Of a DNA stretch of 64,000 bases, positions 42,586-53,066 are shown in pieces; positions within the stretch are counted from its first letter, which is position 1; every line of letters begins with the position of its first letter. The DNA is taken from assembly GCF_022829585.1 (NCBI RefSeq), contig NZ_JAKSYC010000100.1, forward strand, positions 1 through 64,000, read 5' to 3'. Source of the DNA: Methylobacterium sp. J-026 (GTDB lineage Bacteria; Pseudomonadota; Alphaproteobacteria; Rhizobiales; Beijerinckiaceae). Made by a program: the position numbers and the translations under genes. A model generated the notes under the pieces. The model ran no database searches and had not been told where the DNA came from. It saw nothing but the letters and a program-made list of their open reading frames with translations.

Positions 42586-43506
42586 ATGCTCGAAGGCCTT
42601 CCGCCCCACCGCCCGTCCCACGTCCTGCGCCTGCTGACCGACGAGCGCTCGGCGCGGGCGATGACCGATCTGCTGGGGGAGATGTTCGATCCCACCGAGA
42701 CCGCCGTGGCGGCGTTCGAGGATGCGGACGGGTGCACGTGGCGGCTGGAGGCCTACTTCGCCGATGCGCCCGACGAGGATTACGTCCGCGCGCTGATCCG
42801 GCCCGTGATCGGCGCTGCAGCCGACACCGCGGAGTTCCGCACCATCGAACAGCAGGACTGGGTCCGGGCCTCGCTCGAGGGGCTGAAGCCGGTCCGGGCC
42901 GGGCGGTTCCTCGTCCACGGCGCGCATGACCGCGATGCGGTGCGCGCCAACGACCTGCCCATCGAGATCGAGGCGGCGTTGGCCTTCGGCACCGGTCATC
43001 ACGGCACGACTCTGGGCTGCCTCCGGGCGCTGGTCGACGTGCTGAAGCGGCGGCGGCCGGCCCGCGTCCTGGATGTCGGCACGGGCACCGGGATCCTCGC
43101 CTTCGCGGCCGCCAAGGCGCTCCGGCAGCCCGTGGTGGCCGGCGACCTCGACGCGGAGGCGGTGCACACGGCGCGGGAGAATGCCCGGGCCAACGGCCTC
43201 GGCCCCTATCTCAAGCTCTATCACGGCCCCGGGGTGCGCCACCGGCTCGCGTCCCGGCCCCGCCACTTCGATCTGGTCTTCGCCAACATCCTGGCGCGGC
43301 CGCTGCGGCTCCTCGCCCCGTCGCTGACGCGGGTGGTCGCGCCCGGCGGCGTGCTGGTCCTGTCCGGGCTGATCGAGCGCGACGTTCCGGGCGTGCTCTC
43401 GGCCTACCGTCTGCAGGGTTTCGCGCTGGTGCGCCGGGGCCTGATCGAGGGCTGGGTCGCCCTCGTGTTGAGACGCGGCGGTGCGGCCGAACGGCCCCTC
43501 GGCTGA
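42586..43506 (+). CDS. prmA: ribosomal protein L11 methyltransferase
   Basis: 306 residues from ATG 42586; an in-frame ATG at 42553 would add 11. The N-terminal domain binds L11 (about residues 1-100), the C-terminal domain is a Rossmann methyltransferase: ALAFGTGHHGTTLGCL, VLDVGTGTGILAFAAAKAL (SAM loop), DLVFANILARPLRLLAPSL (catalytic region). It trimethylates lysines and the N-terminus of ribosomal protein L11. The Rmf-like gene follows 30 bases later, making a ribosome-related pair. Confidence 0.93.
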   Translation: MLEGLPPHRPSHVLRLLTDERSARAMTDLLGEMFDPTETAVAAFEDADGCTWRLEAYFADAPDEDYVRALIRPVIGAAADTAEFRTIEQQDWVRASLEGLKPVRAGRFLVHGAHDRDAVRANDLPIEIEAALAFGTGHHGTTLGCLRALVDVLKRRRPARVLDVGTGTGILAFAAAKALRQPVVAGDLDAEAVHTARENARANGLGPYLKLYHGPGVRHRLASRPRHFDLVFANILARPLRLLAPSLTRVVAPGGVLVLSGLIERDVPGVLSAYRLQGFALVRRGLIEGWVALVLRRGGAAERPLG

Positions 43507-43536
43507 ACTGCGCCCGGGCCGGCACGTTGTCCGGTC

Positions 43537-43725
43537 ATGAGCCAGACGCCGCTCCACGACCCGTCGCCGGATCCGATCAGCGAGGGGGCCCATGCCCGGG
43601 CGCGCGGCCGTCCCAGGGACGCCTGTCCGTATCCGGCGAATTCCGAACCCCGGACCGCTTGGCTGGAGGGGTACGACGGCGTGCCGTTCGACCGCGTCCC
43701 CGACCCGCCGCACAGAGGCGGCTGA
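43537..43725 (+). CDS. ribosome modulation factor (Rmf) family small protein
   Basis: 62 residues. The central part, AHARARGRPRDACPYPANSE followed by PRTAWLEGYDG, matches the Rmf core pattern (G-x4-ARG-x3-CPY-x4-R-x-WL-x-G-W/Y). E. coli Rmf inactivates ribosomes as 100S dimers in stationary phase. The N-terminal 18 and C-terminal 12 residues are Pro/Asp-rich extensions. Alphaproteobacterial members are often annotated simply as Rmf, and their ribosome binding is unproven. Following prmA supports a ribosome link. Confidence 0.65.
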   Translation: MSQTPLHDPSPDPISEGAHARARGRPRDACPYPANSEPRTAWLEGYDGVPFDRVPDPPHRGG

Positions 43726-43731
43726 GCCGCC
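43717..43731 (+). terminator. short stem-loop overlapping the Rmf-like stop
   Basis: GGCGGC-TGA-GCCGCC is a perfect 6-bp stem whose loop is the stop codon. It lies between convergent genes (the chemoreceptor gene ends at 43747). No T tract, so termination activity is uncertain. Confidence 0.3.
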
Positions 43732-43746
43732 CCGGTCCAGGGCTGC

Positions 43747-45213
43747 TCAGGCCGCGCGGACCGAGGCCAGGAAGCGGCCGACCTCCTGCCCGAGGGTCTC
43801 GAACTCGGCCGACAGTTCGGAGGCGGAGGCCAGGACGCCGTTCGCGGTCGCTCCGGTCGCCTCGACGGTCACGGCGACCGCCGCGACGGTGGAGCTGACG
43901 GCGCCGGTGCCGCTCGCCGCCTCGGCGACGCTGCGGACGATCCGCTCGGCGGCGGCACCCTGGTCGCGGACGGATGCGGTGATTTGCGTGGCGAGCGCAT
44001 TCATGTCGCGGATGCGGACCGTGATCGCGTTCACCGCCGTGACCGCCCGATGCGTGGAGGTCTGGATCCGCCCGACCTGCTGGCCGATATCCTCTGTGGC
44101 CTTGTCGGTCTGACTGGCCAGTTCCTTCACCTCGGCGGCGACGACCGCGAAGCCCCGGCCCGCCGTGCCGGCCCGGGCGGCCTCGATCGTGGCGTTCAAG
44201 GCCAGCAGGTTGGTCTGGGCGGCCACCGTCGAGATCAACGCCACCACGTCGCCGATCCGCTCGGCGGCCGCGCTCAGTTCCTGGACCAGGGGGACCGCGT
44301 CCGCCGCCTCGGCGGCGGTGACGTTGGCGAGCTCTGCGGATCCGCTCACCTGCCGCTCGATCTCACCCAGCGAGGCGCCGAGCTGCGCCATGGCCGCGGC
44401 CGCGGTCTCGGCCGTCTGCGCCGCGTCCCCGGCCGCAGAGGCCACCTCCGACGACCGGCGTGCGGAGTCCGAAGCCGTCGCGGACATGTCGGCGGCAGCC
44501 CTGCGCAGGCTCGTCGCCGCCGTCGAGACGTGAGCCAGAATGCCGCCGACGGTCGTCTCGAAGGTCTGGGCCAGCTGCTCGGTGGTGCTCCGCCGGGCCG
44601 CATCGAGGGAGCTATGCGCGTCCGCGTTCTCGCGCTCCAGAACGCTGGCGCGGGCAAGCTGGGCCTGCGCCTCCTTCTCGGATCGGCCGAGGGCCTCGAA
44701 CGACCGGACCGTCATCCGGCAGACCCAGATCAGGATGGCGGCCTCCGTCACCACGATCGCCGCGTGCAGCGCGACGCGCCCGAGGTCGCTGGCGGCGTCC
44801 GGGAAGACCAGCGCCGGAATCGCCAGATCCAGGGCGAGATGATGGACCGCGGTGGCCAGTGTCGCCGCCAGGATCACGCGCCAGTCGCACCAGCCGACGA
44901 GCACGGCCAGGCAGGCGAAGAAGTACATGTGCAGATCGATCTGCCAGGGATGACCGGTGAAGACGGTCAGGAACACGGCCGCCATGCCGATCAGGGCGAG
45001 GCCGCTGACGATGCGCGTGGCTTGGCCGATCGGGTCGCGGCGCCACAGCAGGGTCGCGGTCCCGGCCAGGATCACCACGGCCGCGATCGGGCCCGGCGCC
45101 GGCAGCCCGCCGGTCAGGGCGACTTCGGCGCCCGCAACGATCGGCACATGCGCCCACAGGGTCGCGATGAGCGTGCGGCCGAAGCTGCGCCGGAGGGCGT
45201 CGAGATGGTTCAT
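43747..45213 (-). CDS. methyl-accepting chemotaxis protein with six-helix membrane domain, no HAMP
   Basis: 488 residues from ATG 45213. Residues 1 to about 190 hold six hydrophobic helices (for example [47 protein letters not shown]) and almost no periplasmic loop, so sensing is within or at the membrane. No HAMP domain follows. The signalling domain has the conserved tip [39 protein letters not shown]. It lacks a CheR-binding pentapeptide. Its start overlaps the stop of a 130-residue membrane-anchored protein by 4 bases, suggesting the two work together. Confidence 0.92.
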   Translation of the reverse strand: MNHLDALRRSFGRTLIATLWAHVPIVAGAEVALTGGLPAPGPIAAVVILAGTATLLWRRDPIGQATRIVSGLALIGMAAVFLTVFTGHPWQIDLHMYFFACLAVLVGWCDWRVILAATLATAVHHLALDLAIPALVFPDAASDLGRVALHAAIVVTEAAILIWVCRMTVRSFEALGRSEKEAQAQLARASVLERENADAHSSLDAARRSTTEQLAQTFETTVGGILAHVSTAATSLRRAAADMSATASDSARRSSEVASAAGDAAQTAETAAAAMAQLGASLGEIERQVSGSAELANVTAAEAADAVPLVQELSAAAERIGDVVALISTVAAQTNLLALNATIEAARAGTAGRGFAVVAAEVKELASQTDKATEDIGQQVGRIQTSTHRAVTAVNAITVRIRDMNALATQITASVRDQGAAAERIVRSVAEAASGTGAVSSTVAAVAVTVEATGATANGVLASASELSAEFETLGQEVGRFLASVRAA

Positions 45214-45602
45214 CGCGTGGAATGTCCGGTGTTGGTGTCGTCTCGAGGGGTGAGCGCGGCGCCCTGTCGTCCGCAGCCGTCGGCGAGGCGTCCGTCGAGG
45301 ACGAGCCAAGCCCCCGCCGCGTAGAGGCGTCCGACGAAGCCGTCGCTGTCCGAGCGGGCGATCAGGATATCTGGCCGGCCGCCGACATTCACGATTGCCC
45401 CGCCCGCTTCGGCGACCAGGCGGGCGAGGTCGGCGGCGTCAGATCCCGGTCCGCGCACGAGGGCCACGACGTCCGATCGGGGGGCGGCGAGGAGCATCAG
45501 CGGTACGACGAGGGCGACGGCGCTTCCGAGCACGCCGAAAGCCGTCCGATGCCGGGCGCGCGCAGGGCCTTCCCCGGATCCTGAATCGATTGCCGCCGCC
45601 AT
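45210..45602 (-). CDS. membrane-anchored protein coupled to a chemoreceptor, unknown function
   Basis: 130 residues. After a polar 20-residue head there is one transmembrane helix ([21 protein letters not shown]), then a compact alpha/beta-like domain: [56 protein letters not shown]. Orientation suggests the domain is periplasmic. I recognise no named family. The 4-base overlap with the chemoreceptor start implies coupled translation and a shared role, for example as a ligand-binding or modulating subunit. The tail after [13 protein letters not shown] is probably disordered. Confidence 0.75.
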   Translation of the reverse strand: MAAAIDSGSGEGPARARHRTAFGVLGSAVALVVPLMLLAAPRSDVVALVRGPGSDAADLARLVAEAGGAIVNVGGRPDILIARSDSDGFVGRLYAAGAWLVLDGRLADGCGRQGAALTPRDDTNTGHSTR

Positions 45603-46122
45603 GCTCGCCCGCCACGTCCTTCATCGTCGGGAGATCTGAATCAGCCTATCGGCTTGCGGTGACGATCCACCGACAGGACTAAACCGACAGTTTATGGCCG
45701 AAGGGATTTTTTGGGTAGATTTTTTTGGCAGAGAAATCTGATTTTTAAACTGAATAACTGTCGATGAACACGCATCGATGCGTTTATTGGTGATTTTTAT
45801 TGTTATTATCGCAGTGTATAATTGTCTAATAAAACGATTTCTGCTCCGTCAATATAGGAATATGCAGCGATCTTCACGATCACTTCGAGCCTTTCAAGGC
45901 CGTGGCCGCGCCGGGGTGCGGGTCCGGCGCCGTGGCGCTGGAGCGGGGCCCGTTTCCCGCCGGCATGGCGCGGCGCGCATTCTGCTTCCCGTCTCGGCTG
46001 GGTGGCGAAGGGCTCGGTCGCCGGGGGCTTCCCGAGCGCGCCACGGCGGAGCGGGACGTCTGGAACGAGCCTGACAAGCGATGCGTCCCGCTCATCGACT
46101 CAGACCCTGTGTGAGGCAGACA
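45603..46122. other. divergent intergenic region with AT-rich core
   Basis: Between the chemoreceptor operon (leftward) and the serine hydrolase (rightward). About 45690-45860 is strikingly AT-rich compared with the rest of the window and contains the perfect palindrome ACGCATCGATGCGT at 45770-45783. It probably holds the divergent promoters. An open frame at 45778 encodes a hydrophobic stretch only because of its T-rich composition and is not counted as a gene. From 45900 to 46120 I see nothing. Confidence 0.6.
45770..45783. promoter_or_regulatory. perfect 14-bp palindrome in the AT-rich region
   Basis: ACGCATCGATGCGT is fully self-complementary and lies about 170 bases upstream of the chemoreceptor operon. 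It could be an operator for a dimeric regulator. No protein is assigned. Confidence 0.35.
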
Positions 46123-47253
46123 TTGGCATCATCGACGACACCGTCCTGGCCCGCGGATCCCTGGGAGACCGTCGATCCCGGTGAGGCCGGGTTCGATCCC
46201 GCCCGCCTCGCGGAGGCGGTGGCGTATGCCGCGGCGAACGAGAGCGCGTGGCCCCGCAGCCTGTTCTACCCGGACGGGCGCTACGTCGGGATCGTCGAGT
46301 GGAACGAGACCGGACCGTGGAGCGACATCGTCGGGCCGGTGCGCCCGCGGGGCGGTCCGGCGGGCGTGATCCTCAAGGACGGACGCCGCGTCGCCGCCTG
46401 GGGCGATACGGGCCGGCCGGACATGACCTTCTCCATCGCCAAGAGCTACCTGGCGGTGCTGGCGGGCCTCGCCCACGATGACGGGTTGATCCCCGACGTG
46501 GACGCGCCGGTGCGGGACAGCGTGCCCGACCCGTGTCTCGAGGGGCCGCATAACGGGGCGATCACGTGGCGCCACCTGCTGCAGCAATCGAGCGAGTGGC
46601 AGGGAACGTTGTTCGGCAAGTCCGATCAGGTCGACCATTTCCGGCAGATCGGTCCGGGGGCGGACAATAGCCGCAAGGGCCAGCGGCGCGCGCCGAACCC
46701 GCCGGGCACCTATTACGAGTACAACGACGTGCGGGTGAACCTGCTGTCCTATTGCCTGATGCGACGCTTCGGCCGCCCCCTGCCGGAGGTGCTGCGCGAG
46801 CGGATCCTGGATCCGATCGGCGCCTCCCGCGACTGGGCGTGGCATGGCTACGACACCAGCTGGGTCACGGTCGACGGCGCGCGGATCCAGTCGGTGCCGG
46901 GGGGCGGACATTGGGGCGGCGGCCTGTTCATCGGCGCCGACGATCATGCCCGCTTCGGTCTGCTCATCAACCGCGGCGGCGCCTGGAACGGTCGGCGGCT
47001 GCTGTCGGAGCGCTGGATCCGCGCCATGCTGACCCCGTCGCCGACCCTCGACAGCTACGGCTATCTCTGGTGGCTCAACCGGGGCGCGACCGCGAAGCCG
47101 CATTTGCCGGCCACGTCGTTCAGCGCTCTCGGCGCTGGCAATAACGTGATCTGGTGCGATCCGGACCGCGATCTCGTGGCGGTGCTGCGCTGGATCGACA
47201 AATCCGCCCTCGACGGTTTCCTGCTGCGCCTCGCGGCGGCCCTGCGCGTCTGA
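46123..47253 (+). CDS. serine hydrolase of the beta-lactamase/class C fold
   Basis: 376 residues from TTG 46123, which has GAGG six bases upstream; an ATG at 46081 gives a longer frame. The nucleophile motif S-x-x-K is seen in MTFSIAKSYLAVLAGL (Ser about 104), the Y-x-N motif in TYYEYNDVRVNLLSYCLM, and the late GNNVIWCDP region occupies the place of the third motif. Such proteins (PF00144) are esterases, peptidases or D-amino-acid amidases as well as beta-lactamases; no signal peptide is present, which argues against a periplasmic beta-lactamase. Confidence 0.85.
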   Translation: MASSTTPSWPADPWETVDPGEAGFDPARLAEAVAYAAANESAWPRSLFYPDGRYVGIVEWNETGPWSDIVGPVRPRGGPAGVILKDGRRVAAWGDTGRPDMTFSIAKSYLAVLAGLAHDDGLIPDVDAPVRDSVPDPCLEGPHNGAITWRHLLQQSSEWQGTLFGKSDQVDHFRQIGPGADNSRKGQRRAPNPPGTYYEYNDVRVNLLSYCLMRRFGRPLPEVLRERILDPIGASRDWAWHGYDTSWVTVDGARIQSVPGGGHWGGGLFIGADDHARFGLLINRGGAWNGRRLLSERWIRAMLTPSPTLDSYGYLWWLNRGATAKPHLPATSFSALGAGNNVIWCDPDRDLVAVLRWIDKSALDGFLLRLAAALRV

Positions 47254-47342
47254 GCGGGTCTCGCGCGGGCGGCGACAGAGGATCGGCGAAGACCCGCGAG
47301 GGTTCGAAGGGCCGGAGCATCGCCCCGTGAGTTCAGATTCCC

Positions 47343-48503
47343 TCAGCCCTCCGCCAGCGCCGCGATGGTCTGCGCCATCGCCCGCGCGCGGGGGACGAGG
47401 CTCGCCACCTCCAGGTACTCCTCGGGCGAGTGGGCCTTGCCGCCCACCGGGCCGACCGCGCAGAGGGTCGGGCAGCCGACGCTGGCGGTGAATCCGGAAT
47501 CGGCGCAGCCCCCGGCGAATTCGCCCGCGACGGGATGGCCCTGCCCCGCGCTCACGCCAGCGTAGGTCTCGTACAGCGCCCGGGAGGCCGCGTCCTGGAC
47601 GAGTGGAAGGAACGCGCCCTTGACGGTCAGGTGCGCGGTCGTTCCCGGCACCGTGGCATCCGCCACGATGGCGGCGATCCGGTCCATCGCCGCCTCCCGG
47701 TCGGGCGGGGTGACGTAGCGCAGGTCGATCTCGCAGGTCGCCCGGGGCGCGACGGTGTTCACCGACTGGCCGCCGGAGACCAGCCCGACATTCACCGTCG
47801 TCCCCCTGTCGAGGTCGGTGATCGCGTGGAGCGCGACGGTCTTGTGGGCCAGCGCCAGGATGGCGCTCCGTCCGTCCGCGTAATTGCCGCCGGAATGGGC
47901 GGCCTTGCCCAGCACCTCCAGATGCATGAACACGCCGCCCTTGCGGCCGGTGACGACGTTGCCGGTCGGCCGCCCCGGCTCGGAATTCAGCACGGCCCGG
48001 GCGCCGCGGGCGGTCTCCTCGATGATCGGCCGGCAGGCCGGGGAACCGATCTCCTCGTCGCTGGTGAACAGGCCGGTGAGCGGCACCCGCGCACCGCCCG
48101 CCCGGTGGTAGGCCGCGAGCACGAAGGCGTTCATCACGAGGCCCGCCTTCATGTCGGCGACCCCCGGCCCGTAGGCGCGCCCCGCGGCGATCCGGAACGG
48201 CCGCTGCGCGGCCTCGCCCTTCGGGAAGACGGTGTCGCGGTGGCCCATGAGCACGACCGGACGGTTCCCGCCCCCGGAACCGGCGACCTGGGCCCGCAGC
48301 GCGTCGCCAAAACCCTCCACCGGGACCGTGGTGACCGGGATGCCGTGGCCGGCGAGGAAGTCCGCGATGCGGGCGCCGACGGCATCGACCCCGGCCTTGT
48401 CGTAGGAGCCGGAATCGATGTTCACCAGCTCCTCCAGCAGGGCCAGCATCGCGCCCTCCTGCCCGTCGAGCCAGCGGAGGGCGTCGGAGTCGGTTTCGGT
48501 CAT
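47343..48503 (-). CDS. M20 family peptidase (glutamate carboxypeptidase-like)
   Basis: 386 residues from ATG 48503. Metal motifs: VVLMGHRDTVFPKGEA, YGPGVADMKAGLVMNAFVLAA, FTSDEEIGSPACRP and a C-terminal GKAHSPEEYL. A dimerisation lid follows VFMHLEVLGKAAHSGGNYADG. It resembles carboxypeptidase G2, which removes C-terminal glutamate from folates or peptides, and lacks a signal peptide. It follows glmS on the same strand after 69 bases. Substrate is uncertain. Confidence 0.9.
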   Translation of the reverse strand: MTETDSDALRWLDGQEGAMLALLEELVNIDSGSYDKAGVDAVGARIADFLAGHGIPVTTVPVEGFGDALRAQVAGSGGGNRPVVLMGHRDTVFPKGEAAQRPFRIAAGRAYGPGVADMKAGLVMNAFVLAAYHRAGGARVPLTGLFTSDEEIGSPACRPIIEETARGARAVLNSEPGRPTGNVVTGRKGGVFMHLEVLGKAAHSGGNYADGRSAILALAHKTVALHAITDLDRGTTVNVGLVSGGQSVNTVAPRATCEIDLRYVTPPDREAAMDRIAAIVADATVPGTTAHLTVKGAFLPLVQDAASRALYETYAGVSAGQGHPVAGEFAGGCADSGFTASVGCPTLCAVGPVGGKAHSPEEYLEVASLVPRARAMAQTIAALAEG

Positions 48504-48572
48504 GGGCTGCGCATACCGTTTCCTGCGGGATCGGGCCGCACGCAAGGACGGCGCCGCGCCCGGCCGGCGCGG

Positions 48573-50399
<1,827 letters not shown>

Positions 50400-50549
50400 G
50401 GGATTGTCTCTCGCTCCGACGCCCGGGAGGCCCTGCGCGCAAGGTCCGGGCCGCTCCGCGCAGGGCGCGTCCAAGGGTGGCTTGTACCGGATCCGAGCCG
50501 CGCAGGGCCAGCCCCGGCCAGTACGGCAGGGGCCGGAGACCGCGGCGCG

Positions 50550-51926
50550 TCACGCCTTCTTGCGCAAAGCCTTCTCGGCCAGCAACGCGGCGCGCTTCAG
50601 CTTGGCCCAGCCGGGCTTCACCGCCTGCCGGCCGCGGGCGACCGCCATGGCGTCGGCCGGGACGTCGTCGATGATCACGGAGCCGGAGGCGACGTAGGCC
50701 CCCTCCCCCACGGTGACCGGGGCGACCAGGGCCGAGTTCGAGCCGATGAACGCGCTGGCGCCGATCGTTGTCCGGTGCTTGAGCACGCCATCGTAATTGC
50801 AGGTGATCGTGCCGGCGCCGATATTGGCCTTCGCGCCGATCTCCGCGTCCCCGAGATAGGTGAGATGCGCGGCCTTGGCGCCCGCCCCCATCCGGGTGTT
50901 CTTCAGTTCGACGAAGTTGCCGAGTTCCGCGCCGGTCTCCAGCACCGCGTGCCCGCGCAGCCGCACGAACGGGCCGATCGTCACGCTCGACGCCATCTCG
51001 GTCTCGGTGAGGTGCGCGAAGGCCCGGACCGTGCAGCCGTCGCCGACCCGCACCCCCGGCCCGAACACGACGTTGGGTTCCACGACCACGTCGCGCCCGA
51101 GGACCGTGTCGTAGCTGAGGAACACCGTCTCGGGGGCGACCAGGGTGGCCCCGCCCAGCATGGCGGCGCGGCGCAGGCGGGCCTGGATCGCCGCCTCGGC
51201 GACGCCGAGCTGCACCCGGTCGTTGACACCCTGCGCCTCCGCCTCGTCCACCGGCACGGTGGTGACCGGCAGCCCGTCCGCCACCGCGAGCGCCACGGCG
51301 TCCGGGAGGTAATACTCCCCCGCGGCATTGTCGTTGCCGATCCGGGTGAGCAGGGCCAGAGCGTGCCGCCCGGCGAGCGCCATCAGGCCGGCATTGCACA
51401 GGGTCACGGCCCGCTCGGCCGGGCTCGCATCCTTCTCCTCGCGGATCGCCAGGACGCGGCTCCCGGCGGTGAGAACGCGACCGTATCCCGCCGGCGTCGC
51501 GCTCTCGAAGGCCAGCACGGCGACGGCCGCGCCGTCGGCCAGGGGCGCGCGCAGGCGCAAAAAGGTCTCGGCGGTGATGAGCGGCGTGTCGCCGAACGCG
51601 ATGACCACGTCGTCGTCCGGATCGGTCAGCACCGCCCGGGCGGCCAGCACGGCGTGGGCGGTCCCCAGCCGCTCGGCCTGCGGGAAGACCTGCGCGCCGG
51701 GGGCCGCCCTCGCGATCTCGGCGGCCACGTCGTCGCGGCCGGGCTCGGCTACGACGGCGATCCGGCCGGCGCCGGCCGCCTGTACGGCGGCGAGGACGTG
51801 GCCGAGCATGCTGCGCCCGGCGATCCGGTGCAGCACCTTCGGCAGGTCCGAGCGCATCCGCGTGCCCTTTCCGGCCGCGAGCACGATGGCGGTGAGGCTG
51901 CGCGGGGGCGTTCCGGTGGGAGTCAT
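50550..51926 (-). CDS. glmU: bifunctional UDP-N-acetylglucosamine pyrophosphorylase/glucosamine-1-phosphate acetyltransferase
   Basis: 458 residues from ATG 51926 (an ATG at 51941 adds five). The uridyltransferase domain begins LTAIVLAAGKGTRMRSDLPKVLH. The left-handed beta-helix acetyltransferase starts near residue 250 and shows the hexapeptide repeats (PNVVFGPGVRVGDG, KTRMGAG-type NTRMGAGAKAAHLTYLGDAEIG). It converts glucosamine-1-phosphate to UDP-GlcNAc. It precedes glmS with 150 bases between them. Confidence 0.96.
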   Translation of the reverse strand: MTPTGTPPRSLTAIVLAAGKGTRMRSDLPKVLHRIAGRSMLGHVLAAVQAAGAGRIAVVAEPGRDDVAAEIARAAPGAQVFPQAERLGTAHAVLAARAVLTDPDDDVVIAFGDTPLITAETFLRLRAPLADGAAVAVLAFESATPAGYGRVLTAGSRVLAIREEKDASPAERAVTLCNAGLMALAGRHALALLTRIGNDNAAGEYYLPDAVALAVADGLPVTTVPVDEAEAQGVNDRVQLGVAEAAIQARLRRAAMLGGATLVAPETVFLSYDTVLGRDVVVEPNVVFGPGVRVGDGCTVRAFAHLTETEMASSVTIGPFVRLRGHAVLETGAELGNFVELKNTRMGAGAKAAHLTYLGDAEIGAKANIGAGTITCNYDGVLKHRTTIGASAFIGSNSALVAPVTVGEGAYVASGSVIIDDVPADAMAVARGRQAVKPGWAKLKRAALLAEKALRKKA

Positions 51927-52161
51927 CGCGGATCCAGGCATCGTGAGACGACGGCACGGATGGGCCGGACCGGCGCGGCGCGCAAGCCCGGGCGATCGGC
52001 GGCGCGAGACGTCCGGCCTCATCCGGCTGGGCGAACGAATCCTGGACGATCACGAACTCGCCGCCCTCATCCGGGCGGCCACCGATCTGGCCGGTGGCCG
52101 ATCGCGCACAGGACGGGAAACCCGTCACCGGCGTGGACGCCCCCAGACGATGATGATTGGA

Positions 52162-52237
52162 TGGCTCCCCGAGCAGGACTCGAACCTGCGACAAGGCGAT
52201 TAACAGTCGCCTGCTCTACCAACTGAGCTATCGGGGA
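52162..52237 (-). tRNA. tRNA-Asn (GTT)
   Basis: On the minus strand the 76-base cloverleaf begins TCCCCGATAGCTCAGTTGG, with D-arm, anticodon loop CTGTTAA (anticodon GTT) on a GGCGA/TCGCC stem, T-arm CGCAGGTTCGAGTCCTGC, acceptor TCGGGGA and an encoded CCA. The 7-bp acceptor stem is complete. It lies upstream of glmU. Confidence 0.97.
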
Positions 52238-52507
52238 TCACGGCCGCGTCTCTACACACCGGCACCGCCGGACGCAAGGGCCTCGGAGGCGATCCGTGGC
52301 CGCCCGGGGGGATCCCCCCATCATGGGCCCGATGCGAAGGGTGCATGACGCGCCGGGCGAGGCCATTCGGCAACACGGCGCGGCGCCGCGCGGCCTGCCG
52401 GTTGCGCGGATGGTGCGGCGGAACGGGGCGGCCTCATCGGGTCATCGGCGCGTCATGGCGCGGTCCTACGGGACCGGCCCCGCCGGTCCGACCGGCCCGT
52501 CGCCGCC

Positions 52508-52753
52508 GTGACCATGCTGACCCATCGTTGCCTCGATCCCCAGGATCCCTACGCCGAACGGGAAGTCCGCGTCGTCTTCGCGTGGGCGGCCGGCGGTCCG
52601 CGGCTGATCGCGGCCCTCGACGAGGAGGCGTCCGATATCCTCCCCGATCTGATCGAGGCGCAGTGCGATGACCTGCGGCGGGAGATCGTCGCCGCGCTGC
52701 CGTTGCCGCGCGCCGATCGGACCGGCGCGTTGCTCGGGCGTGCGCAGCGCTGA
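52508..52753 (+). CDS. small hypothetical protein
   Basis: 81 residues from GTG 52508 (an ATG at 52514 is an alternative). Contains YAEREVRVVFAWAAGGPRLI and ALDEEASDILPDLIEAQCDD, a mixed alpha/beta-like acidic protein without a membrane segment. Codon bias is good. No family recognised. It stands alone between tRNA-Asn and a chemoreceptor gene; the 270 bases upstream contain nothing else. Confidence 0.45.
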   Translation: MTMLTHRCLDPQDPYAEREVRVVFAWAAGGPRLIAALDEEASDILPDLIEAQCDDLRREIVAALPLPRADRTGALLGRAQR

Positions 52754-53066
52754 ACTTCGGCGCCCATCGCGGCCCGTCGCGGTGTCCGGCACGGGCCCCG
52801 GCCTCCTCGACCCGCCCGCCGGACCGAACCGCGAAGCGTCGCCATGATTGCGCGCGCATTGCCGAGGCTACGACACAGCAAAGTCGTTCCGATTTGTCCG
52901 GGTATTTGTGAGCGCGGGCCCGAAACAGGAATAACCTTCCGGCTAGATCTGCTATAAAAACCAAGTACCCTTTTTGCATATTTGCCGGCTATATTTGACT
53001 GTACGGCAATGCTTGCTGCGGTATAGCGGGTTCCTCTCAGCCCTCCTCGAAAGCGGCGCCGCCTCG
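52754..53066. other. upstream region of the second chemoreceptor gene
   Basis: No gene. The part from about 52930 to 53030 is AT-rich compared with its surroundings and includes TATAAAAA and TTTTTGCATATTTG runs; it probably holds the promoter of the following gene. No convincing dyad is seen. Confidence 0.45.

Noticed and set aside
45778..46074. Open frame starting with a hydrophobic segment (MRLLVIFIVIIAVYN)
   Set aside because: The hydrophobicity comes from the T-rich composition of the AT-rich island; downstream the frame turns into Arg-rich out-of-frame sequence. No ribosome binding site.
46123..47253. Antibiotic-resistance beta-lactamase call
   Set aside because: The S-x-x-K and Y-x-N motifs are shared by many esterases and peptidases, and there is no export signal, so resistance is not supported.
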